Assembly: GCA_947575805.1 (NCBI GenBank)
Contig: CANPOY010000030.1
Location: 1 to 36,939, forward strand
Reading direction: 5' to 3'
Length of the DNA stretch: 36,939 nt
Source: an uncultured Lachnospiraceae bacterium
GTDB taxonomy: Bacteria > Bacillota > Clostridia > Lachnospirales > Lachnospiraceae
In this document: piece after piece, positions 8,304 through 15,041 of the stretch
Layout: every line of letters begins with the position of its first letter
How positions within the stretch are numbered: the stretch's first letter is position 1
Notes under the pieces: model-generated
Seen by the model: only the letters and a program-made list of their open reading frames with translations
What the model was told of the DNA's origin: nothing
Database searches by the model: none
Translations under genes and position numbers: made by a program

Positions 8304-9248
8304 TTGAAAATTGACGTGATCATTCCCGTGCATAGACCGGGCCGGGAGCTGCCGGTCCTGCTGGACAGGTTAAAGCGGCAGACAATACCGATAAACAGAA
8401 TTATTCTCATGAATACGGAGGAAAAATATTTTGAGGAAGCTTCCGTGCAGGCATACCATAATGTGGAGGTTCACCATCTTTCCAGGGAGGAATTTGACCA
8501 TGGTGGGACAAGGCACAGGGCGGTACAGTATTCCGAGGCGGATATATTTGTGCTTATGACCCAGGATGCCGTGCCGGCAGATAGATTTCTGATCGAAAAG
8601 CTGACGGTACACTTGCAGAAAAGCCATATGTCCGTGACAGGGGAACATCAAAGCCGGGTGGCGGTGGCATACGGGAGGCAGCTGCCAGTGCCGGACAGCA
8701 GCGAGTGGGAAAGGATTTCCAGAAATTTTAATTATCCCGGGGAGTCCCGTATTAAGACGGCGGAGGACCTGCCCGACCTGGGGATCAAAACCTTTTTCTG
8801 TTCCAATGTATGTGCTGCGTATCGTCGGGATTTATATGAGGAGCTGGGTGGTTTTGTGCGCCACACTATCTTTAATGAGGATATGATTTATGCCGCGGGG
8901 GCGATCCGGGCAGGATACGGGATTGCCTATGAGGCGGAGGCACGGGTGCTGCATTCCCACAATTATACCAACATGCAGCAGTTAAGGCGCAATTTTGACC
9001 TGGGAGTTTCTCAGGCAGAGCATCCGGAGGTATTTGAGGGAGTGCCCTCCGAAGCGGAGGGGAAAAAACTGGTAAGGGAGGTCTTCCGCTGTTTAAGACG
9101 GGAAGGCAGGCTGTACCGGTTCCCGGGCTTCTGCGTGCAGTGCGGCTTTAAGTATATGGGATACAGATTGGGGAAGAATTACAGAAGACTGCCGGGAAAA
9201 TGGATTACGGCGCTTACTTCCAATAAAGAGTATTGGAAATATGCCTGA
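8304..9248 (+). CDS. Family 2 glycosyltransferase with TTG start
   Basis: A 314-residue GT2 enzyme opening with KIDVIIPVHRPGREL. The motif FDHGGTRHRAVQ is typical of a GT2 subgroup often annotated as rhamnosyltransferase, and MTQDAVP takes the place of the DxD site. The later HTIFNEDMIYAAGAI segment fits the catalytic-base region. No ATG is available at the N-terminus; TTG at 8304 is preceded by AAAGGCGG (8288-8295) at good spacing and gives the full domain. It follows the LCP gene by 69 nt, across a hairpin, and probably belongs to the same glycopolymer pathway. Donor and linkage are unknown. Confidence 0.83.
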   Translation: MKIDVIIPVHRPGRELPVLLDRLKRQTIPINRIILMNTEEKYFEEASVQAYHNVEVHHLSREEFDHGGTRHRAVQYSEADIFVLMTQDAVPADRFLIEKLTVHLQKSHMSVTGEHQSRVAVAYGRQLPVPDSSEWERISRNFNYPGESRIKTAEDLPDLGIKTFFCSNVCAAYRRDLYEELGGFVRHTIFNEDMIYAAGAIRAGYGIAYEAEARVLHSHNYTNMQQLRRNFDLGVSQAEHPEVFEGVPSEAEGKKLVREVFRCLRREGRLYRFPGFCVQCGFKYMGYRLGKNYRRLPGKWITALTSNKEYWKYA

Positions 9249-9299
9249 GGCGGATTCGGATTGCAGCGGAAGATAAATGTGGTAAACATTTTTCAGGTA

Positions 9300-9308
9300 T
9301 GCTATACT
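9300..9308 (+). promoter_or_regulatory. Extended -10 promoter candidate for glmS
   Basis: TGCTATACT is a good extended -10; TGGTAA at 9280-9285 could be a weak -35 with a 17-bp spacer. It leaves a leader of about 100 nt before glmS. I looked for the conserved core of a glmS ribozyme in this leader and did not see it. Confidence 0.5.
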
Positions 9309-9418
9309 GTAATGAAGAAATTTTTAAAATCATATCTTACTTTTAAAGAGTATATTGCGGAGATATGCGCAAGTCTGCCGACAGAGGTTACAGGAGACAT
9401 CAGCAGGGAGGAAATTAT

Positions 9419-11245
9419 ATGTGCGGAATCGTAGGTTATATTGGGAGTAAGCAGGCAGCCCCTATTATTTTGGATGGCCTGTCAAAGCTGGAATACAGAG
9501 GGTATGATTCAGCGGGGCTCGCTGTGTATGACGGCACTAAGATCGTTACCAGAAAAGCCATCGGCCGGCTGAAGGTACTTGAGAATCTGACCAGGGGCGG
9601 GGAGACCATGCCGGGACAGTCCGGTATAGGGCACACCCGCTGGGCCACTCATGGCGCTCCCAGCGACAAGAATGCCCACCCCCATACTAACATGGGAGGG
9701 ACCATCGCCGTAGTACACAACGGCATTATTGAGAACTATATTTCCCTGAAAAGGATGCTGACGGAAAAGGGCTACCAGTTTGCCTCCGAGACGGATACGG
9801 AGGTGATCGCCCATTTAATGGATTACTATTACAAGGGAAATCCCCTGGAAACAGTTATGAGGGTTCTACACCGGGTGGAAGGCTCTTATGCGCTGGGAAT
9901 CATGTTTGTGGACTATCCCGACGAAATTTATGCGGCCAGAAAGGACAGTCCGTTGATTGTGGGCAAGAACGCGGACGGATGCTTTATTGCCTCCGACGTG
10001 CCTGCGATCCTGAGGTATACCAGGAATGTGTTTTATCTGGAAAATCAGGAGGTGGTGGTGCTCCGCAAGGATGGCCTGCAGTTTTTCTCAGAGGATGAGG
10101 AGGAATTGATCAAGGATCCGGTAGTCATTGATTGGGATGCGGATGCTGCCGAGAAGGGCGGATACGAGCATTTTATGCTCAAGGAAATGTATGAACAGCC
10201 CAGGACCATTACAGATACCATTTCCCCCAGAATCCAAAATGACGATATTGTAATCGAAGAGCTGAAAATGAGTGACGAGGAGCTGCGCAGGATAAAGAAG
10301 ATACATATTGTGGCCTGCGGTTCTGCCTATCATACAGGAGTCACCGGAAAGTATGTGCTGGAGGGGCTTGCCAGGATTCCAGTGGAGGTAGATGTAGCCA
10401 GTGAGTTCCGATACCGGGATCCCATTCTCGAGGAGGATAGCATGGTCATCGTGATCAGTCAGTCCGGGGAGACTGCAGATACGCTGGCGGCCCTGAGAGA
10501 ATCGAAAGCCAGAGGCTTCAAGGTGCTGGGCATTGTCAATGTGGTGGGCAGTTCCATCGCCAGGGAGGCGGATGCCTGCCTGTATACCTGGGCCGGGCCG
10601 GAGATTGCCGTAGCCACCACCAAGGCTTACAGTGCACAGCTGGCAGCATTATATATGCTGGCAATGAAGCTGGCAAAGGTTCGCGGTACGATTCAGGAAG
10701 AGACATTCCAGCAGCTTTTAAGAGATCTGAGACGTCTGCCGGACCAGATAGAGCTTTTGCTGGGACAGAAGGAAAAAATTCAGCACTTTGCCAACAGATA
10801 TTTGGGGGCAAGGGATATATTCTTCATTGGAAGGGGAATAGATTATGCCATCTCCCTGGAGGGGTCCCTGAAGCTCAAAGAAATATCTTATATTCACTCA
10901 GAGGCTTATGCCGCAGGCGAGCTCAAGCACGGCACCATTTCCCTGATTGAGGACGGTACACTGGTGGTGGCTGTCTCCACCCAGCCGGAGCTGTTTAAGA
11001 AGACAATCAGCAATATTGTGGAGGTGAAGGCCAGAGGCGCTTTTGTTATGGCAGTGACCGGCGAGAGCAACAAGGCCATTGAAAAGGCTTCGGACTATGT
11101 GGTTTATATTCCGGAGACCAATTCTTACTTTACCAATTCGCTTGCCATTATTCCGCTGCAGCTTTTTGCGTATTATGTGGCCGTGGGCAGGGGCTGTGAT
11201 GTGGATAAGCCCAGAAACCTGGCAAAATCCGTGACCGTGGAATAG
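9419..11245 (+). CDS. glmS: Glucosamine-6-phosphate synthase (glutamine-hydrolysing)
   Basis: Makes glucosamine-6-phosphate from fructose-6-phosphate and glutamine, the first committed step to UDP-GlcNAc for peptidoglycan and surface glycans. The start is set at 9419 because the class II glutaminase needs Cys as residue 2 (MCGIVGYIGS) and AGGGAGG sits just upstream; an in-frame extension to 9365 would bury this cysteine. This gives 608 residues, the usual length. GHTRWATHG and the HNGIIENY stretch mark the glutaminase domain; two SIS isomerase domains follow (IVACGSAYHTG, ISQSGETADT, SYIHSEAYAAGELKHG), and KSVTVE is the standard C-terminus. It has its own promoter candidate. Confidence 0.97.
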   Translation: MCGIVGYIGSKQAAPIILDGLSKLEYRGYDSAGLAVYDGTKIVTRKAIGRLKVLENLTRGGETMPGQSGIGHTRWATHGAPSDKNAHPHTNMGGTIAVVHNGIIENYISLKRMLTEKGYQFASETDTEVIAHLMDYYYKGNPLETVMRVLHRVEGSYALGIMFVDYPDEIYAARKDSPLIVGKNADGCFIASDVPAILRYTRNVFYLENQEVVVLRKDGLQFFSEDEEELIKDPVVIDWDADAAEKGGYEHFMLKEMYEQPRTITDTISPRIQNDDIVIEELKMSDEELRRIKKIHIVACGSAYHTGVTGKYVLEGLARIPVEVDVASEFRYRDPILEEDSMVIVISQSGETADTLAALRESKARGFKVLGIVNVVGSSIAREADACLYTWAGPEIAVATTKAYSAQLAALYMLAMKLAKVRGTIQEETFQQLLRDLRRLPDQIELLLGQKEKIQHFANRYLGARDIFFIGRGIDYAISLEGSLKLKEISYIHSEAYAAGELKHGTISLIEDGTLVVAVSTQPELFKKTISNIVEVKARGAFVMAVTGESNKAIEKASDYVVYIPETNSYFTNSLAIIPLQLFAYYVAVGRGCDVDKPRNLAKSVTVE

Positions 11246-11279
11246 GAAGAAAGAGGATGCCCGGAGATTTTGCTCGGAA

Positions 11280-11318
11280 TTCATTTATGCTTCACATTTC
11301 AATCACAATTTTGTCACA
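11280..11318 (+). promoter_or_regulatory. Four 11-bp-phased direct repeats upstream of htrA
   Basis: TTCATT (11280-11285), TTCACA (11291-11296), ATCACA (11302-11307) and GTCACA (11313-11318) repeat every 11 bp exactly, each pair separated by 5 bp. Hexamers with 5-bp gaps are the layout of binding sites for OmpR/PhoB-family response regulators such as Bacillus PhoP, whose box is TT(A/T/C)ACA. The array ends 9 bp before a TATACT -10 (11328-11333), where a -35 would normally be. The regulator cannot be named from this window. Confidence 0.6.
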
Positions 11319-11327
11319 AATAAAAGA

Positions 11328-11333
11328 TATACT
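11328..11333 (+). promoter_or_regulatory. -10 of the htrA promoter
   Basis: TATACT, 39 nt before the htrA start codon. No acceptable -35 lies 16-18 bp upstream; the phased repeats occupy that place, suggesting activator-dependent transcription. Confidence 0.5.
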
Positions 11334-11372
11334 GTGAACATAAAGATGCAGGAAGCGAAAGGAGTAAGGGCT

Positions 11373-12782
11373 ATGTACGAAAATGAGACTTATTTTGACC
11401 GCACTACTTATTCGGAGGAAGAATTAAAACAGCAGGGAACTCCTTATGATAAGAAGGCGGATAAAGCGGCCAGGAAAGAGGCCAGGGCGGCAAAGAAAGC
11501 AGAAATCAGAGCGGCGAAGGCAGCCGCTTCGGCGAAAAAGGAAGCCAGGTCTTCCAGAGGAATCGGGCGTAAGGTGATGATCAGTGTCAGCCTTGGGCTG
11601 TGCTTCGGACTATTTGCAGGGTTGGGCTTTTATGCGATCAGGCTGGGGGCGGATCATTTCTTCCCGGCGGAAAGCGACAATGCCATCATCACGGAACTCC
11701 CGGAAAATCTTGTGAATCTTCCGATTACAGATAAAAAACCGGATTCCGGAGTCAGTTACGTTTCGTATGTAGTTGACGATGTTTCCGATATGGTTGAGGA
11801 TGTCATGCCCGCCATGGTGGCCATTGTTAATAATTACACCAGCACCGCCATGAACCTCTGGGGCCAGACCTACCATAAGAACAATGTAGCCGGCGGTTCG
11901 GGCATTATTGTGGGAGAGACCGATACGGAGCTGCTGATTGCAACCAATAATCATGTGGTGGAAGATGCGGAAAGTCTGGAGATTACCTTTATCGACAACA
12001 GTACGGCACAAGCCGTTGTCAAAGGGACGGATACGGATATGGATATTGCCGTAATTGCGGTGCCCGTTTCCGCGTTGTCTCAGGAGACCCTGGACTGCAT
12101 TGTGGTTGCCAGGCTGGGAAACAGCGATGAGCTGAAGCTGGGAAGGCCGGTAGTGGCAATCGGAAATGCACTGGGATACGGGCAGTCGGTTACTAACGGT
12201 ATTATCAGTGCCCTGGACAGGGAAATGACCTCTGAGGACGGATCCACCGGCAGATATATCCAGACGAATGCCGCCATCAACCATGGCAATTCCGGCGGAG
12301 CGCTTTTGAACATGAACGGTGAGGTCATCGGCATAAATGTGGCGAGAATAGACGATGGCGTGGTCAGTGTGGAAGGTATGGGTTTTGCCATTCCCATCAA
12401 TGCTGCGGAGCCGATCATATCGGAGCTGATGCAGCGGGAGACCAGAATCGAAAAGGTGGAGGAGGAGAACATGGGATACATGGGTATCACCATGCAGACC
12501 GTCACGGACGAAATTTCCACTATGTTTGGATTCCCCAGGGGAGTCTTTGTCAAAGAAGTAGCGAAGGGATGCGCAGCAGAGGCAGCGGGCATCAGAGTAG
12601 GTGATATTATCGTTAAGTTTGACGGGCAGAGAATCAGCAGCAATGCGGATTTGGCCGAGACCATACAGTATTTTAAGGCAGGAGAGACTGTCACCGTCAC
12701 TGTGAAGCGATCCGAGGACGGGGAATATGTGGACCGGAAGATTGAGGTTACTCTGGGATCCAGACCGACGGAAATTGAGTAA
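11373..12782 (+). CDS. htrA: HtrA/DegP-like S1C serine protease with one PDZ domain
   Basis: A membrane-anchored quality-control protease for misfolded or damaged exported proteins. The start at 11373 is chosen for AAAGGAG (11358-11364); the frame is open to a GTG at 11334 without a better site. The 469-residue protein has a cytoplasmic, Lys/Ala-rich, highly charged N-terminus (about 25-65), one membrane segment (about 67-89), an S1C protease domain with catalytic His194 (TNNHVVEDA), Asp224 (TDMDIAV) and Ser307 (HGNSGGAL), and one C-terminal PDZ domain (about 370-465). The triad is complete. The phased repeats before it suggest two-component control, in line with HtrA genes of other Firmicutes. 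Confidence 0.93.
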   Translation: MYENETYFDRTTYSEEELKQQGTPYDKKADKAARKEARAAKKAEIRAAKAAASAKKEARSSRGIGRKVMISVSLGLCFGLFAGLGFYAIRLGADHFFPAESDNAIITELPENLVNLPITDKKPDSGVSYVSYVVDDVSDMVEDVMPAMVAIVNNYTSTAMNLWGQTYHKNNVAGGSGIIVGETDTELLIATNNHVVEDAESLEITFIDNSTAQAVVKGTDTDMDIAVIAVPVSALSQETLDCIVVARLGNSDELKLGRPVVAIGNALGYGQSVTNGIISALDREMTSEDGSTGRYIQTNAAINHGNSGGALLNMNGEVIGINVARIDDGVVSVEGMGFAIPINAAEPIISELMQRETRIEKVEEENMGYMGITMQTVTDEISTMFGFPRGVFVKEVAKGCAAEAAGIRVGDIIVKFDGQRISSNADLAETIQYFKAGETVTVTVKRSEDGEYVDRKIEVTLGSRPTEIE

Positions 12783-12786
12783 ATAA

Positions 12787-12861
12787 CGTTCGCGCTTTTC
12801 CGACAGACCTTTTGTGCAGGAAGAAGTCGAAAAACTCAAAAAAGAAATTGCCGAATTATAA
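12787..12861 (+). pseudogene. Possible coiled-coil C-terminal gene remnant
   Basis: Just after htrA a short open frame ends in TAA at 12859-12861 and reads as a charged amphipathic helix (VQEEVEKLKKEIAEL, codons from 12814). An in-frame stop at 12784-12786 cuts it off from anything longer, there is no ribosome binding site, and it is not in the htrA frame. It could be the stranded 3' end of a lost gene or chance. The rest of the roughly 310-nt gap between htrA and clpX holds a terminator, an inverted repeat and a promoter. Confidence 0.25.
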
Positions 12862-12902
12862 AGCAAAATAACTTGAGCCGATTGTATTAGAGTAAGGAGC
12901 TT

Positions 12903-12943
12903 AAAGTGTAAGGTCTGTTCAGATTACGGGCCTTACACTTTTT
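12903..12943 (+). terminator. Rho-independent terminator between htrA and clpX
   Basis: AAAGTGTAAGG at 12903-12913 pairs perfectly with CCTTACACTTT at 12931-12941; the T-run continues to 12943. The 17-nt loop may extend the stem. It should end transcription from htrA. Confidence 0.85.
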
Positions 12944-12952
12944 CATTCTTGA

Positions 12953-12985
12953 CAATAGAATTATTGCGAAGCATGGATTCTATTG
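12953..12985 (+). promoter_or_regulatory. Inverted repeat upstream of the clpX -35
   Basis: CAATAGAAT (12953-12961) and ATTCTATTG (12977-12985) form a perfect 9-bp inverted repeat with a 15-bp gap, ending 1 bp before the clpX -35. Its position suits a regulator site. It does not match the CtsR heptanucleotide repeat. Confidence 0.45.
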
Positions 12986-12986
12986 T

Positions 12987-13015
12987 TTGACTGCGGCGAA
13001 AGTCTGTGTTAGTAT
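12987..13015 (+). promoter_or_regulatory. clpX promoter
   Basis: TTGACT (12987-12992), a 17-bp spacer and TAGTAT (13010-13015): a good vegetative-type promoter about 80 nt before clpX. Confidence 0.7.
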
Positions 13016-13094
13016 AAAAATAATGACAAAAGCAGATTAAAATGAATCAGGCCGGGAGCGATGACAGCTCACTTTACGGCAGAAATGAGGAAAT

Positions 13095-14651
13095 ATGTCT
13101 GACAGATACAACGAAGAGGACGATAATAAGGAGACGGGTATCAGCGACGGCGTTGACTCCCGTGGTGAAAACGAAAAGGATGACGCCGCAAAAGAGGAGA
13201 GCCCGCAGGCGAATCGTCCTGACGCATCCAGAACGCAGAATGCAGGCAAGAGCGACAACAGCGAATACGAGGATGTATGCTTTATCTGCCGCAGGCCTGA
13301 GAGCAAGGCGGGGAAAATGTTCAAGCTGCCCAATAATATCTGTGTCTGCGGCGATTGCATGCACAGGACGATGGATACGGTCAGTCAGTTTGATTATCAG
13401 GGAATGCTGAACAGCTCTCAGTTCCAGCAGGAAATGGACGAGTTTGCCAGGCAGAACGGTTTCCCGAATATCAGCTTTGTGAATCTGGCGGATCTGCAGG
13501 GCGACGGCGGTATTCCCAACAAGCAGAAGCTGAAAAAGAAGAAAAAAGAAGAACAGGCGCCGGCCTTAAACATCAGGGATATTCCGGCGCCTCACAGGAT
13601 AAAAGCCAGTCTTGACGAATATGTGGTAGGACAGGAGCATGCCAAGAAGGTGATTTCCGTGGCTGTGTACAATCATTATAAACGTGTGGCCACCAACACA
13701 ATGGACGAAATAGAGATCGAAAAGTCCAACATGCTGATGATCGGCCCTACCGGCTGCGGCAAGACTTATCTGGTAAAGACACTGGCAAGGCTGCTGGATG
13801 TACCTCTGGCGATCACGGATGCCACATCTCTCACTGAGGCGGGATATATCGGTGACGATATTGAGTCGGTGGTATCCAAGCTGCTGGCGGCCGCCGACAA
13901 TGATGTAGAGAAGGCAGAGCGCGGGATTATATTTATCGACGAGATAGACAAGATCGCCAAGAAAAAGAACACCAATACCAGGGATGTCAGCGGTGAAAGC
14001 GTACAGCAGGGAATGCTGAAGCTTCTGGAGGGAGCGGAGGTTGAGGTCCCGGTGGGGGCAAACAGTAAGAATGCAATGGTGCCCCTTACCACGGTAAATA
14101 CCAGAAATATTTTGTTTATATGCGGCGGAGCTTTCCCTGACCTGGAGGACATTATCAAGGAGAGGCTGACCAAGACCGCATCTATCGGCTTTAATTCGGA
14201 GCTCAAGGACAAATATGACAAAGATAAAAATATTCTTTCCAGGGTGACAGTGGAGGATATTAAGAAATTTGGTATGATCCCGGAATTTATCGGCCGCCTG
14301 CCTATCATTTATACTCTGGAAGGGCTGACCAGGGAAATGATGGTAAAGATCCTGAAGGAGCCGAAAAACGCTATTCTGAAGCAGTATCAGAAGCTGCTGG
14401 AGCTGGACGAGGTAAAGCTGGAATTTTCGGACGATGCACTGGAGGCAATAGCGGAGAAGGCTATGGAGCGGGATACCGGCGCCAGGGCGCTGCGCTCCAT
14501 TATAGAGGAATTCATGCTGGATATTATGTATGAGATCCCCAAGGATGACAATATCGGCCGTGTCACTATTACCAGGCAATATATTGAAGGAACGGGAGGC
14601 CCTGTCATTGATATTCGCGGCAACCAGCTGCTGGAGCAGAAAGAGCCTTAA
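13095..14651 (+). CDS. clpX: ClpX, ATP-dependent unfoldase of the Clp protease
   Basis: A hexameric AAA+ unfoldase that recognises tagged proteins and feeds them to ClpP. The 518-residue protein is about 100 longer than typical ClpX: a disordered, acidic, Asp/Glu/Asn-rich extension of about 60 residues precedes the zinc-binding domain (Cys62, Cys65, Cys85, Cys88), and a Lys-rich linker (about 140-155) lies between zinc and AAA+ domains. Walker A GPTGCGKT (217-224), Walker B IIFIDEID (278-285), the GYIGDD pore loop and FIGRLP sensor region are intact. No clpP is adjacent, so this may be a second, separate ClpX. The ribosome binding site is modest (GAGG, short spacing). A terminator follows. 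Confidence 0.94.
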   Translation: MSDRYNEEDDNKETGISDGVDSRGENEKDDAAKEESPQANRPDASRTQNAGKSDNSEYEDVCFICRRPESKAGKMFKLPNNICVCGDCMHRTMDTVSQFDYQGMLNSSQFQQEMDEFARQNGFPNISFVNLADLQGDGGIPNKQKLKKKKKEEQAPALNIRDIPAPHRIKASLDEYVVGQEHAKKVISVAVYNHYKRVATNTMDEIEIEKSNMLMIGPTGCGKTYLVKTLARLLDVPLAITDATSLTEAGYIGDDIESVVSKLLAAADNDVEKAERGIIFIDEIDKIAKKKNTNTRDVSGESVQQGMLKLLEGAEVEVPVGANSKNAMVPLTTVNTRNILFICGGAFPDLEDIIKERLTKTASIGFNSELKDKYDKDKNILSRVTVEDIKKFGMIPEFIGRLPIIYTLEGLTREMMVKILKEPKNAILKQYQKLLELDEVKLEFSDDALEAIAEKAMERDTGARALRSIIEEFMLDIMYEIPKDDNIGRVTITRQYIEGTGGPVIDIRGNQLLEQKEP

Positions 14652-14688
14652 TCAACGTATTAAAACAGCATAAAAACAGAAATAAGTT

Positions 14689-14725
14689 AAAAGCTGCCGG
14701 CAGATCACAGTCGGCAGCTTTTTTA
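14689..14725 (+). terminator. Rho-independent terminator after clpX
   Basis: AAAAGCTGCCG (14689-14699) pairs perfectly with CGGCAGCTTTT (14712-14722), with more T's following. It separates clpX from the metal operon. Confidence 0.88.
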
Positions 14726-14726
14726 C

Positions 14727-14754
14727 TTGACATCCACAAAAAATATGATATTAT
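14727..14754 (+). promoter_or_regulatory. Promoter of the metal operon
   Basis: Perfect TTGACA at 14727-14732, a 16-bp spacer and TATTAT at 14749-14754. A strong promoter that would need repression to be silent. Confidence 0.72.
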
Positions 14755-14755
14755 A

Positions 14756-14780
14756 TATATGAACGGTTATTCATATGTTC
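14756..14780 (+). promoter_or_regulatory. ArsR/SmtB-type metal-sensor operator
   Basis: ATATGAA (14757-14763), 6 bp, then TTCATAT (14770-14776), continuing into TTCATATGTTC. This TGAAC-n5-TTCA palindrome set in A/T is the pattern bound by Zn/Cd/Pb sensors of the ArsR/SmtB family (CzrA, CadC, SmtB). It begins just after the -10 and covers the expected transcription start, so binding would block the promoter. No such regulator gene lies in the window. Confidence 0.65.
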
Positions 14781-14807
14781 ACAAAAAACAAAAAGGAGAG
14801 GTGCAAG

Positions 14808-15029
14808 ATGAAGAAAACTTATAAAATTGAGGTCGATTGCGCAAACTGCGCATTAAAGATGGAAGAGGCCGCAAAGAAGACAGAAGGGGTACAGGACGCG
14901 ACGGTTAGCTTTATGAGCCAGAAGATGAAGGTGGAATTTACGGAAGGTGCGGATGAGAGAGAAGTAATGCAGTCAGTCAGAAAGGCTTGTAAGCGGGTTG
15001 AGGACGACTGTGAGATCTTCCTTGACTGA
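14808..15029 (+). CDS. Stand-alone HMA-domain metal-binding protein
   Basis: A 73-residue single heavy-metal-associated domain with the metal-binding CxxC in VDCANCALKME. Such domains carry soft metals or form the N-terminal sensor part of P1B ATPases. The start at 14808 follows AAAGGAGAGG; an in-frame ATG at 14775 lies within the operator and has no ribosome binding site. It ends 12 nt before the P1B ATPase, which lacks its own HMA domain, so this protein probably acts as the detached domain or chaperone of that pump. The motif alone does not decide between Zn, Cd, Pb and Cu. Confidence 0.88.
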   Translation: MKKTYKIEVDCANCALKMEEAAKKTEGVQDATVSFMSQKMKVEFTEGADEREVMQSVRKACKRVEDDCEIFLD

Positions 15030-15041
15030 CGGAGGGAAATT

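Noticed and set aside
9309..9418. glmS ribozyme in the glmS leader
   Set aside because: The leader is too short from the predicted start site and lacks the conserved catalytic core sequences.
11610..12866. 418-codon - strand frame opposite htrA
   Set aside because: Covers the protease triad and PDZ coding region in antisense; composition is artefactual.
12949..12954. Additional TTGACA -35 before clpX
   Set aside because: No -10 hexamer lies at 16-18 bp; the motif overlaps the left arm of the inverted repeat.
13566..14579. 337-codon - strand frame opposite clpX
   Set aside because: Antisense of the AAA+ domain; no independent support.
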